Made by a program: the position numbers and the translations under genes
Shown: positions 56,797 through 64,000 of the stretch, one piece after another
Numbering within the stretch: the first letter of the stretch is position 1
How the letters are laid out: every line of letters begins with the position of its first letter
DNA from: Planobispora rosea
GTDB lineage: Bacteria > Actinomycetota > Actinomycetes > Streptosporangiales > Streptosporangiaceae
DNA length: 64,000 nt
Direction: 5' to 3'
Assembly (NCBI RefSeq): GCF_014648175.1
Contig: NZ_BMQP01000047.1
Coordinates: 1-64,000, forward strand
The notes under the pieces: generated by a model
Database searches by the model: none
Told to the model about the DNA's origin: nothing
What the model saw: only the letters and a program-made list of their open reading frames with translations

Positions 56797-56995
56797 ATTG
56801 GTGACCACCAGCGCCTACTGCGGGTGATCAGCGCTGGTTAATGTGGTCAGCGCCATCCCACATCTCCGCTTCATGACCAGCCCTTGTCGGCGGGTCACGA
56901 AATGCCTGGCGCGGTTCTGCTCGCTGCCTGCGGGCAGAACCGCCGACGGCGCCAGCGCGGTCTCCCCGACTGCCCTCACCGTCGTTTGGAACCCC

Positions 56996-57535
56996 ATGCC
57001 TGCCTTACGTCTGTGTGACCCGCAGCAAGCGGTGCACGAGCTTGACCTGCCGGGCCGCCTGACCGCCGACCTGTTGGTGGCGCACCTGGCTGAGCGGCTG
57101 GGACGTACCATCCGCCTGCAGGTCCTGCCCGGCCTGAGCGAGCTGGGCCTGTGCGGTATGTGGATTCCCGCCGACGCCAGCGGAATCGATCACCTGTTCA
57201 TCGACGCGGCCGCCGCGTCCTCGCCCGCGCAAAGGCTGCACACCACCGCCCACGAGCTGTGGCACATCGTCGGCGGGCACACCCCCACCCTGACCCCCGA
57301 GGGAATCTTGCTGGAGCTGCTGGCCGAAAGCTACCCGAGTCTGCCGCGCTCGGTACTGCTCAGTGGCCTGCTGGGCCGCAGCGGCCTGAACAGCCCGCAA
57401 GAACGCGACGCCGAGGCCTTCGCCACCGCGGTCATGGCCCACACCGCCCGCGCCGCCGACCGGCCCGCCTCCCGTACCGGCCGCGCGGCCCTGGACGCCT
57501 TCGGAGATCCCGTCCAGCGGACGCCGTATGTCTGA
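56996..57535 (+). CDS. ImmA/IrrE-like zinc metallopeptidase
   Basis: A 179-residue protein with the HExxH zinc motif in TTAHELWHIVGGH, followed by an acidic-residue region (ERDAEAFATAVM) that supplies the third ligand. ImmA/IrrE proteins cleave repressors. I start at ATG 56996 (MPALRLCDP), where the domain begins; the frame is open 50 codons further. It overlaps the membrane protein gene by 8 bases. XRE plus ImmA/IrrE plus MAB_1171c-like sets recur in actinomycetes. Confidence 0.75.
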   Translation: MPALRLCDPQQAVHELDLPGRLTADLLVAHLAERLGRTIRLQVLPGLSELGLCGMWIPADASGIDHLFIDAAAASSPAQRLHTTAHELWHIVGGHTPTLTPEGILLELLAESYPSLPRSVLLSGLLGRSGLNSPQERDAEAFATAVMAHTARAADRPASRTGRAALDAFGDPVQRTPYV

Positions 57536-59147
57536 GGGCCTGCACCTGATCACCATGACGCTGATGTGGATGGCCGTGATCTGGCGCGCCCCGGCGGTGC
57601 GCAGCCCCGGCGCGGCACGGGCCTTGTGGGTGACGCTGCTGGCCATCGCCATCGCCTGGTCGATGTCGGATCCGACCGTGCTGGGCCCGCTGCTGGAGCG
57701 CATCGACCGCCTCGCCGGATGGCCGGCGGTCTCCCTGGCCAAGCGATGCATCGCGGTGGCCGCCGCCGCCGGATTGGCCGCCTTCACCTTGCGCCTGACC
57801 GGCCGCCCCAGCTGGCCGCTCTATGCCGCGGCGGCCGCGGCCACCGCGGTGATGCTCAGCGCCCACGCCGCCGCCGGGCACGACATCGGCAAGATCGCCG
57901 AGTGGGACGGCTCGGCCGCCGAACTGACCTACTTCACCGTCTACGAGGGCTTTGTGGTGCTGAGCGCGGCCATCGCCGGGCTCAGCGCCCTGCGCCACGC
58001 CTGCAGCGCCCACGCCGACCCCTGGTACATCCGCATCGGCCTGGGCCTGTTCGGTGCCAGCATCGCCGCCTGGGTCCCGACCGGTGCCAGCGTGCTGATC
58101 ACGCTTTGGCTCGAGGGGCCCGGCGCTTACGTCGACGGCAGCACCCGGCTGCCGATGGCACTGACCTTGCTCGGCATGACGGCCGGATCGGTGATCCCGG
58201 CGATTGGCGTGCTCGTCCGCCGGCGTCACCGACGGCAGCTGCTGGCCAGCCTGACCCCGCTGCACGCCGCCATCACCGCGGCCTTCCCCGGCCAGGCGAT
58301 GGCCCTGGAGCCCGGCGCCGACCTGGATACCAGACTCATGCGCACGCTGATCGAGATCCGCGACGGGCTGCTGATGCTGGCCCGGTACATGGACCAGCCG
58401 CTGTCGGGCGATGTGGCCGCGGCCGCCACCTGGGTGCACACCGCCCTCGATCGGCACCGCGACGGCCACCTGGCCGCCACCGGCCGGGGCGGCACCGCCA
58501 CGCTCACCGTGGCCCACCACGCCGACCTGGCCGCAGAGCTGACCTGGCTGGCCGCCGTCTCCAGCGTGTACGCCGCCCCCGCAGCGGCGCCTTCACCGCC
58601 GCTGCGCCTGGCCCGTGCCCTGTCCACACTCACCAACCCCAAGATCCTCGGAGGGGGCCTGCCGATCCTGGCCGGCGCCATCTTGGGAGCGGGCCCCGGC
58701 CTGGAATGGGGAGCGGCAGCCGCACTGCTGTGCGCGGGCCTGCCGATCGCGGCCTTCCACGCCGGCGGCGGCACCTACAAACGCGGCCGCGCCCGCCTGG
58801 CCCCCCTGCTGCTGGCCACCGCCACCCTGATCATGGGCCTGGCTGTGCTGCTAGTCGTGCACGCCCCCGCCTACGTGATCGAAGTGATGATCACCTTGCT
58901 GGTCATGCTCGTCGTCCTGGCGCCGATCATGACGCGCTGGGACATCTCCTGGCACAGCGCCACCGCCGCGGTCTGCGTCACCTGGGCCGTGCTGCGCATC
59001 GGTCCGGCCGCTGGCACCGCGGCCATCCTCATCGTCGCCTGCGCCTGGGCCCGGGTCCGACTGGGTGAGCACACCCCGGCTCAGACCATCGCCGGCACCG
59101 CCCTGGGCACCGCAGTGGCCGCGGCGATATTGACCTTGCCGCTGTGA
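57528..59147 (+). CDS. MAB_1171c-like membrane protein fused to a PAP2-like domain
   Basis: A 539-residue protein. Residues 1-240 have about seven membrane helices with the MAB_1171c/DUF6545 pattern (GLHLITMTLMWMAVIWRAPA, VLGPLLERIDRLAGWPAVSL, FGASIAAWVPTGASVLITLW). Residues 240-340 are a soluble helical section. Residues 360-539 are another polytopic domain ending MTRWDISWHSATAAVCVTWA and CAWARVRLGEHTPAQTIAG, like the PAP2-like protein at 23217. MAB_1171c proteins are called putative transporters without proof. The ATG lies inside the peptidase gene. Confidence 0.7.
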   Translation: MSEGLHLITMTLMWMAVIWRAPAVRSPGAARALWVTLLAIAIAWSMSDPTVLGPLLERIDRLAGWPAVSLAKRCIAVAAAAGLAAFTLRLTGRPSWPLYAAAAAATAVMLSAHAAAGHDIGKIAEWDGSAAELTYFTVYEGFVVLSAAIAGLSALRHACSAHADPWYIRIGLGLFGASIAAWVPTGASVLITLWLEGPGAYVDGSTRLPMALTLLGMTAGSVIPAIGVLVRRRHRRQLLASLTPLHAAITAAFPGQAMALEPGADLDTRLMRTLIEIRDGLLMLARYMDQPLSGDVAAAATWVHTALDRHRDGHLAATGRGGTATLTVAHHADLAAELTWLAAVSSVYAAPAAAPSPPLRLARALSTLTNPKILGGGLPILAGAILGAGPGLEWGAAAALLCAGLPIAAFHAGGGTYKRGRARLAPLLLATATLIMGLAVLLVVHAPAYVIEVMITLLVMLVVLAPIMTRWDISWHSATAAVCVTWAVLRIGPAAGTAAILIVACAWARVRLGEHTPAQTIAGTALGTAVAAAILTLPL

Positions 59148-59282
59148 CATGTTGATCTTTATGGTGCCGCCCGATCTCCCTGGGCCCGCTTCCCCCGTGC
59201 CCAGGGACCTTCGTGCCAGGCCCGCCCTCCCACCGGGTCTGGTCGAACTGTCTGCCGATCATAGAAAAGGATGCCCGCCCCG

Positions 59283-60539
59283 ATGACCGTCACCAACGAT
59301 CCGGCCGCCGCCGCCTGCCCGATCCGTCACCCCCTGGATCAGGGGCCTGACGGGGTCAACCGGCCCGGCCTGTATCTCAACGAGCGCTACCACGAGATCC
59401 GGGAGACCGACACCGGAGTGGTCGAGGTCGCTCGCGCCAACGGCACCGCCAAACTCGTCACCCGCTACGACGACGTCACGGCCGTGCTGCGCGACCCGCG
59501 CCTGTCACGGGAACAAGCCCTGCCCTTCGACGACGTCGTCGGCCTGGAAGGCACCCTGCTCGGCCTGGACGGCGCCGCGCACGCGGCCGTGCGCAGCCTG
59601 GTCAAAGATCTCTTCACACCCCGCGCCGTCGCAGCCCGCCAAGGCGACATCGAACGCTGCGCACAAGCCCAGCTGCAGAAAATGATCAGCAAAGGGGCGC
59701 CCGCCGACCTGCTGGCGGATTTCGCGCTGCCGTTCGCGCTGGAGCTGATCTGTGACCTGCTGGGCCTGCCGGAAGCCGACCGCGCCGACTTCCACCGCTG
59801 GAGCGAGGCGTTTTTGTCCCACACCAGCCTCTCCCCTGAGGAGGCGGTGGCCTCCGGCCTGGCCATGTTCGACTACCTGACCAAGCTGCTGGCCCAGCGC
59901 CGCAACCAGCCCGCCGGTGACCTGCTGTCCAGGATCGCCGCCGACGGCGCGCACCTGCCCGAACAGCAGCTGGTCATGCTGCCGATCGTGCTCATCGTCG
60001 GCGGCTGGGAGACCACCGCCTCCAGCATCGGCACCTTCACCCAGGTGCTGCTCACCCACGGCTACCGCGGCGACGACAGCGCCTACCACTACCTGCTCAA
60101 GCACCCCGACGAGATCACCGGCGCGATCACCGAGCTGGAGCGGATGTTCTCCACCGCGGCCGCCGACGCGATGCCCCGCTATGCCACCGCCGACATCACC
60201 TTGCCCAGCGGCGCGCAGCTGAAGAAGGGAGAGCTCGTCATCCCCTCCACCGACGCCGCCAACTACGACCCCCGCGCATTCACCGACCCCCACACCATGA
60301 ACTTCGCCCGCTTCGACCGCGCCGACGTCGATGCCACCATCGAGCGCCACCTGTCATTCGGCTACGGCATCCACCACTGCATCGGCCGTCACCTGGGCCA
60401 CGCCGAGACCATCACCGCCATCACCCTGCTACTACGCGAACTGCCCACGTTGCGCCTGGCAGTGCCCGCCGAGGAGGTTCCCCGCAAAGTCGGCCACGCC
60501 GTCGGCGGCCCCACCCATCTGCCGGTGACCTGGAGCTGA
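59283..60539 (+). CDS. cytochrome P450
   Basis: A 418-residue P450 with the I-helix GGWETT (240-245), the ExxR pair Glu284/Arg287 in ELERMF and the heme loop SFGYGIHHCIG with Cys366. All residues needed for heme-thiolate oxygen activation are present. It would need ferredoxin partners, which are not encoded nearby. AAAAGG lies 12 bases before ATG 59283; ATG 59271 abuts the same site. Substrate unknown; the SARP gene and exporter suggest a small secondary-metabolite pathway or a regulatory oxidation. Confidence 0.92.
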   Translation: MTVTNDPAAAACPIRHPLDQGPDGVNRPGLYLNERYHEIRETDTGVVEVARANGTAKLVTRYDDVTAVLRDPRLSREQALPFDDVVGLEGTLLGLDGAAHAAVRSLVKDLFTPRAVAARQGDIERCAQAQLQKMISKGAPADLLADFALPFALELICDLLGLPEADRADFHRWSEAFLSHTSLSPEEAVASGLAMFDYLTKLLAQRRNQPAGDLLSRIAADGAHLPEQQLVMLPIVLIVGGWETTASSIGTFTQVLLTHGYRGDDSAYHYLLKHPDEITGAITELERMFSTAAADAMPRYATADITLPSGAQLKKGELVIPSTDAANYDPRAFTDPHTMNFARFDRADVDATIERHLSFGYGIHHCIGRHLGHAETITAITLLLRELPTLRLAVPAEEVPRKVGHAVGGPTHLPVTWS

Positions 60540-60571
60540 CCCCCGGACACCCCTGACCTCCCGGACACCAC

Positions 60572-60601
60572 GGCCGGGCAGGCCGATCCGTCTGCCCGGC
60601 C
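60572..60601. terminator. hairpin between P450 and MFS genes
   Basis: GGCCGGGCAG (60572-60581) and CTGCCCGGCC (60592-60601) form a perfect 10-bp stem with a 10-base loop, 33 bases after the P450 stop, between convergent genes. Confidence 0.55.
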
Positions 60602-60741
60602 CCGTGCCGCGCACGCCCACCGCCCTCCGAGGAAGCGGTCATCCCCGCGGGCAGTGTCCGCTCCCCACGCGAAGGTCCGCCTCGATCCCCGCGCCCCGGT
60701 ACGCGGACCCGCCCGCACAAGCCAGGCGGCAGCGATGCGCG

Positions 60742-62451
60742 CTACTGCCGGTGAAGGACCTCACGCACAACGCCAGAGGCCACCGCCGGGCCAGGCAGAT
60801 CCCCCCGCCCGGACCCACGCACGGCACCGGCCGGATCGAGCGGGCCGGGCGCCGCACCGATCTGATGCAGCTGGGCCTGGGCCGCCGCGGCGACCTCCAC
60901 CAGCGCCGCACGCAACGCCAGCAGCTGCTCACGCGGGATCATCACCATCTCGGTGGGATCGCCGTTGGCCGGGCCGGTGGCACGCATCGCCCCCTCGGCG
61001 CTCAGCCGCACCCGAAGCAGCGCCACCGCCGCCATCAGCGCCGCCAGCCCCACCATGACAACCAGCACCGAGGCGTAACCCGCCATCCCCCCCGGCAGGA
61101 AAGGCCGCCCGACCATGACCGCGGCCCCGGCCACCCCGAGCGCACCGCCGGCCTGGCGCGCGGTCAAGCTCGCACCGACCGCGCCGGCGTAGGAGGCCTG
61201 ATCGCTGGCCAGCGTCGCCACTGTGGAGGCCGCCGTCGACATCAACCCGAATCCGACACCGCAGATGACCAGCCCCGCCATGCTCGGCCATCCGGGGGAG
61301 GCATCACCAAACAACCGCACCAGAGCTGGCCAGGCGGAAAAACGCTGACCGTCGGCCAGCAGGAGCACGCCTCCGACGATGACCGTCATCGCCGCCAGAT
61401 AAAGGATGATGTTGAAACCGAACCGCTGGCCCAGCCTCCCGGCCAGGCGCCCGGCCACCGTCACCGCCGCCGACATTGGCGCCAGCAGCAGTCCCGTCTG
61501 CCACCCGGCATATCCCCACTCTTGCAACGCCAGCGGCGCCCACACCAGCAGCGGAAGCGTCATCAGGCCGAACACCAAGGAGACGGTCCACCCCCAGGCG
61601 AACGCCGGACGCCGCCACAGCGCCACCTCCACCGCCGGTACCGGATGAGAATGGGACCGGATCACCACCACAACCAGAACCACAACGCCGCCGAGCGCAC
61701 ACACCAGAGTCTGCACGCTGCTCCACCCCCAGGCCTGACCCCGCGACAGGGCCAGCACCAGGCACCCGATCGCACCCGCCAGCAGGACCGCGCCCAGCAG
61801 ATCCGGACGCACACCGCGCCGACGCCGTCCCGGCGGCAGCATCAGGGCCGTGGCCATCAACAACCCCAGCCCCACGATCATGCTGGGCACGAACACCGCC
61901 CGCCACCCGGCCGCCTGAGCCAAGGCGCCCCCACCGGCGTGCATCACCACCCCGCCCAGCCCGGCCGCCGCCGACCAGCTCGCGATCGCCGGGCCCCGCC
62001 GGTCACTGGGCAGCGCACTGAGCAACAACCCCAGCGAAGCCGGCACCATCGCCGCCGCGCCCAGCCCGGCGGCCGCCCGCGCCCCCAGCAGCACCTGCCA
62101 GCTCGGCGTGACGACCGCGGCGCAGGCCGCCAGGCAAAACACCGCCGCGCCCACCGCCAGCAGCGTCCGCTGGCCCAACAGGTCCGCCAGCCGCCCGGCC
62201 ACCGTCAACATGGCCGCAAAGACCACCAGATAGGCGGTGGAGACCCACTGCAGAGCCGAGGGCTCCTGTCCCTGCGCCACATCGGCCCCCACCAGCGGGA
62301 TGGCCAGCGTGGCCGCGATGACATCGGCCATCACCACGGCGTTGGCACCAGCACATACCAGCAGCATCACCCCTATGCGCGCAGGAGGAGGCTGCGGCGC
62401 CGCGCGGCGCCGCAGCGAGTGGCCAACAGGGCGGCTGGACAGTGCGGTCAT
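60742..62451 (-). CDS. MFS drug exporter, 14-helix EmrB/QacA type
   Basis: A 569-residue protein with about fourteen hydrophobic helices. It carries the DHA2-type signature VSTAYLVVFAAMLTVAGRLA, DLLGQRTLLAVGAAVF (motif A region) and GLGAAAMVPASLGLLLSALP. The C-terminal 80 residues are soluble (PREQLLALRAALVEVAAAAQ). It exports a drug or metabolite by proton antiport, possibly the product handled by the P450. ATG 62451 gives the N-terminal cytoplasmic 20 residues normal for the family. Confidence 0.85.
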   Translation of the reverse strand: MTALSSRPVGHSLRRRAAPQPPPARIGVMLLVCAGANAVVMADVIAATLAIPLVGADVAQGQEPSALQWVSTAYLVVFAAMLTVAGRLADLLGQRTLLAVGAAVFCLAACAAVVTPSWQVLLGARAAAGLGAAAMVPASLGLLLSALPSDRRGPAIASWSAAAGLGGVVMHAGGGALAQAAGWRAVFVPSMIVGLGLLMATALMLPPGRRRRGVRPDLLGAVLLAGAIGCLVLALSRGQAWGWSSVQTLVCALGGVVVLVVVVIRSHSHPVPAVEVALWRRPAFAWGWTVSLVFGLMTLPLLVWAPLALQEWGYAGWQTGLLLAPMSAAVTVAGRLAGRLGQRFGFNIILYLAAMTVIVGGVLLLADGQRFSAWPALVRLFGDASPGWPSMAGLVICGVGFGLMSTAASTVATLASDQASYAGAVGASLTARQAGGALGVAGAAVMVGRPFLPGGMAGYASVLVVMVGLAALMAAVALLRVRLSAEGAMRATGPANGDPTEMVMIPREQLLALRAALVEVAAAAQAQLHQIGAAPGPLDPAGAVRGSGRGDLPGPAVASGVVREVLHRQ

Positions 62452-62689
62452 CGACGTTCTCCACGAAGAGGGAAGTGCCCAGTGGTGGCGTGCGCCTCGA
62501 CACCGGCCGATGGCGGCCGGGCCGCGCCCCGCAGCAGCAGCCATCGGGGCGCGGCCCTTATCTCCGGTGCGGGCGACGGCCACCCGGAAGGCCTCGCCGA
62601 TGGAGGTCATGGCGGCCCATGCAAAGCCGCCCATCGGCGCGCACCGGAAGCTGACGGCGGCGCCAGGCGCACGCCAGGGTCTTGTCGGC
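62452..62689. other. intergenic region upstream of the MFS gene
   Basis: A 238-base stretch with no convincing gene; the frames here are shadows. It contains short GGC/GCC-rich pairs but no clear operator. Confidence 0.3.
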
Positions 62690-63352
62690 TCAGCTGGCCC
62701 GGCCGATCGGCTGCATCGGGCTGCGCGGCGCCGGCACCCCCATCGCGGTGTACCGAAGATCCGGTGCGGGGGCGTCTTCGACATGATCGGCCCACACCGC
62801 CCGGATCGAGGTCTCGGCCGCCTCCAGATGCTTGCGGCACAAGGCCAGCACCTGGTCCTCAAGCTCGCGGCTGCGCTCCAGCAGCGCCGCCAGCAGCGGC
62901 TTGGCAGAGGTGCGCTCCAGCCCGGCCAGCTCCCGCGCCCGGACCGGCCAGCGCAGATGCTCGGTCTCCAACTGCGTACGGACCGCAGTCACCAGCTCGT
63001 CCTGGGCCGCGTGTGGCAGCGCGGCCAGGTAGCTTTCGGCCGCCGCCTGGGCCGCGGCCACGGTGCGCACGCAGTCGCTCAGGCCGCCGACGGCTACCCG
63101 CAGGGTGTTGAGGCGATAGGTGAGGTTGGCCGCGCTCCAGCCCAACACCAGCAAGTCACCGCCGTCAGGGACGACGTCCCAGCCCACCAGGCGCAGCTCG
63201 CGCAGCAGCCGGTGCGACACCACCCAGGCGGACTGGTCGTGCACGGAGATCTGCACGCGTACTCCCCCTAGATCCAGCGGATGCACCTGCAGCACCGCCG
63301 TGGGCGTCACCCGGCCACCGATCTTCGTGACCACCTGCGTTGTCAGGGTCAT
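62690..63352 (-). CDS. hypothetical protein (220 aa)
   Basis: GGAGG lies 9 bases before the ATG. The N-terminal 110 residues are beta-rich and then helical (TAVLQVHPLDLGGVRVQISV, LLVLGWSAANLTYRLNTLRV); the rest is helical (LERTSAKPLLAALLERSREL). There is no membrane segment and no known domain. Confidence 0.55.
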   Translation of the reverse strand: MTLTTQVVTKIGGRVTPTAVLQVHPLDLGGVRVQISVHDQSAWVVSHRLLRELRLVGWDVVPDGGDLLVLGWSAANLTYRLNTLRVAVGGLSDCVRTVAAAQAAAESYLAALPHAAQDELVTAVRTQLETEHLRWPVRARELAGLERTSAKPLLAALLERSRELEDQVLALCRKHLEAAETSIRAVWADHVEDAPAPDLRYTAMGVPAPRSPMQPIGRAS

Positions 63353-63719
63353 GGAACTGCCTCCACCGAGCTGGGAACGGAAAGGGCCGCCGCCTCCCGC
63401 CTGATGACAGGCCCACTTACAGTTCGTTTGATTGGTTGTCAGGCGAGTGATCGAGAGTGTAGACAGAGACCAATGACAACGTCAGTAAGCGAATGTGACG
63501 ATCTATGTGTCGTGATGAATTCGTAACACACGAGACCGGCGAGGCATCCCGCTCCCGCCCTGCCCGCATCACCGCAGCTAGCAGGCCATCACGATCACGC
63601 CTACCCCTGCGGCCGACTGCCGCTCAAGCCGCCGAAGAGCCCGTGAACCATGATTCCGACACGCCCATTTTGTACGTGGTATCACTCAGAACCGCGATCA
63701 TGCGGCATGATCTCTCGGT
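63353..63719. promoter_or_regulatory. AT-richer control region with palindromic operator before the RHH gene
   Basis: This 367-base gap has no credible gene. GATCATGC (63696-63703) and GCATGATC (63705-63712) form a perfect 17-bp palindrome around one G, ending 7 bases before the ATG at 63720 and covering the -10 zone (TGATCT 63708-63713). TTGTCA/TGACAA elements lie near 63437 and 63474. An autorepressing ribbon-helix-helix protein or a replication/partition site would fit. Confidence 0.45.
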
Positions 63720-64000
63720 ATGGCAGAGACGTTGGAAGCCCCGCGCGCAAAGCACGGGCACAAGGGGCCAGCACGCGCAACGCGTCAGCGTGGCAAGACG
63801 CCGCGCGTCGACGTGTCATCCCTGCCCGAAGAAGAGCGCAACAAGCCAGTACAGACCACCGTGCGGCTGTTGCCGGCTGAATACGACCTCGCTCACGCTG
63901 AAGCCGAACGCCTCAACATGAGCTTCAACGGATTCATCGCCCTCCTCATCGCCCGTCACGCGGCCACCCAGGCCACCGACGCCCCACAGGATCAGCAGCA
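63720..64000 (+). CDS. ribbon-helix-helix-like DNA-binding protein (3' end outside window)
   Basis: From the ATG the frame reads a basic start (KHGHKGPARATRQRGKTPRV) and then VQTTVRLLPAEYDLAHAEAE, RLNMSFNGFIALLIARHAA. This is the strand-helix-helix plan of RHH (Arc/CopG/ParG-like) regulators. No stop codon occurs before the window ends. The palindrome immediately upstream is its likely operator. On plasmids such genes often belong to partition or copy control, which I cannot confirm here. Confidence 0.6.
   Translation, partial: MAETLEAPRAKHGHKGPARATRQRGKTPRVDVSSLPEEERNKPVQTTVRLLPAEYDLAHAEAERLNMSFNGFIALLIARHAATQATDAPQDQQ

Overview
The window is GC-rich throughout, with GTG starts, ATGA/GTGA gene overlaps and families typical of filamentous actinomycetes: a SARP/AfsR-type regulator, an XRE-TPR regulator, a DUF574-type methyltransferase, an SCO6880-type conjugation protein, a MAB_1171c-like protein and a cytochrome P450. 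The best reading is a conjugative plasmid or integrated conjugative element of an actinomycete; the exact genus (Streptosporangiales is my guess) is inference. There are no rRNA, tRNA, ribosomal-protein or core housekeeping operons, and no CRISPR array.

Layout. 0-5.8 kb: a leftward operon of a zinc-finger/coiled-coil protein, a leucine-rich-repeat-variant protein and three small proteins, then a rightward tyrosine recombinase and small genes. 5.9-13.8 kb: an accessory region with an NB-ARC STAND ATPase, an Mrr/PD-(D/E)XK-like nuclease, an HTH protein, a RelB/RelE-like toxin-antitoxin pair translationally coupled to a duplicated RNase H-like protein that carries a frameshift, a possible HEPN protein and a SIR2-like fragment. 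14-23.9 kb: NAD-dependent DNA ligase, macro-domain protein, ASCH protein, many short plasmid-type genes, a second toxin-antitoxin pair and a PAP2-like membrane protein. 23.9-33.2 kb: a DUF3644/HEPN protein, an XRE-TPR regulator, and a tightly overlapping eleven-gene operon closed by a strong terminator. 33.3-37.3 kb: a truncated PAP2-like copy and a large ATPase with eleven nearly identical 96-bp repeats. 37.3-50.8 kb: a type IV secretion/conjugation block (pilin-like protein, VirB8-like, TrbL/VirB6-like, SCO6880-like, VirB4, VirD4/TraG, and a divergent lytic transglycosylase); no relaxase is visible. 50.8-63.4 kb: regulators, methyltransferase, SARP, ImmA/IrrE-like peptidase, a MAB_1171c/PAP2-like fusion, P450 and an MFS exporter. 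The window ends inside a ribbon-helix-helix-like gene.

The most interesting unit is the operon at 26.5-33.1 kb. Its thymidylate-synthase-family enzyme keeps the catalytic Cys but has Asp where thymidylate synthases have the uracil-reading Asn, which is the signature of dCMP/CMP hydroxymethylases. It is co-transcribed with a glycosyltransferase-like protein, a nucleoside diphosphate kinase, a P-loop kinase-like protein, a radical SAM enzyme, a DEDDh exonuclease and an aldo/keto reductase. Together these look like a pathway for making and handling a modified cytosine nucleotide. Several genes (coiled-coil protein, nuclease, HTH protein, both antitoxins, and the first gene of this operon) appear to start from leaderless transcripts, with a TANNNT box about 6 bases before the start codon, sometimes overlapped by palindromic operators.
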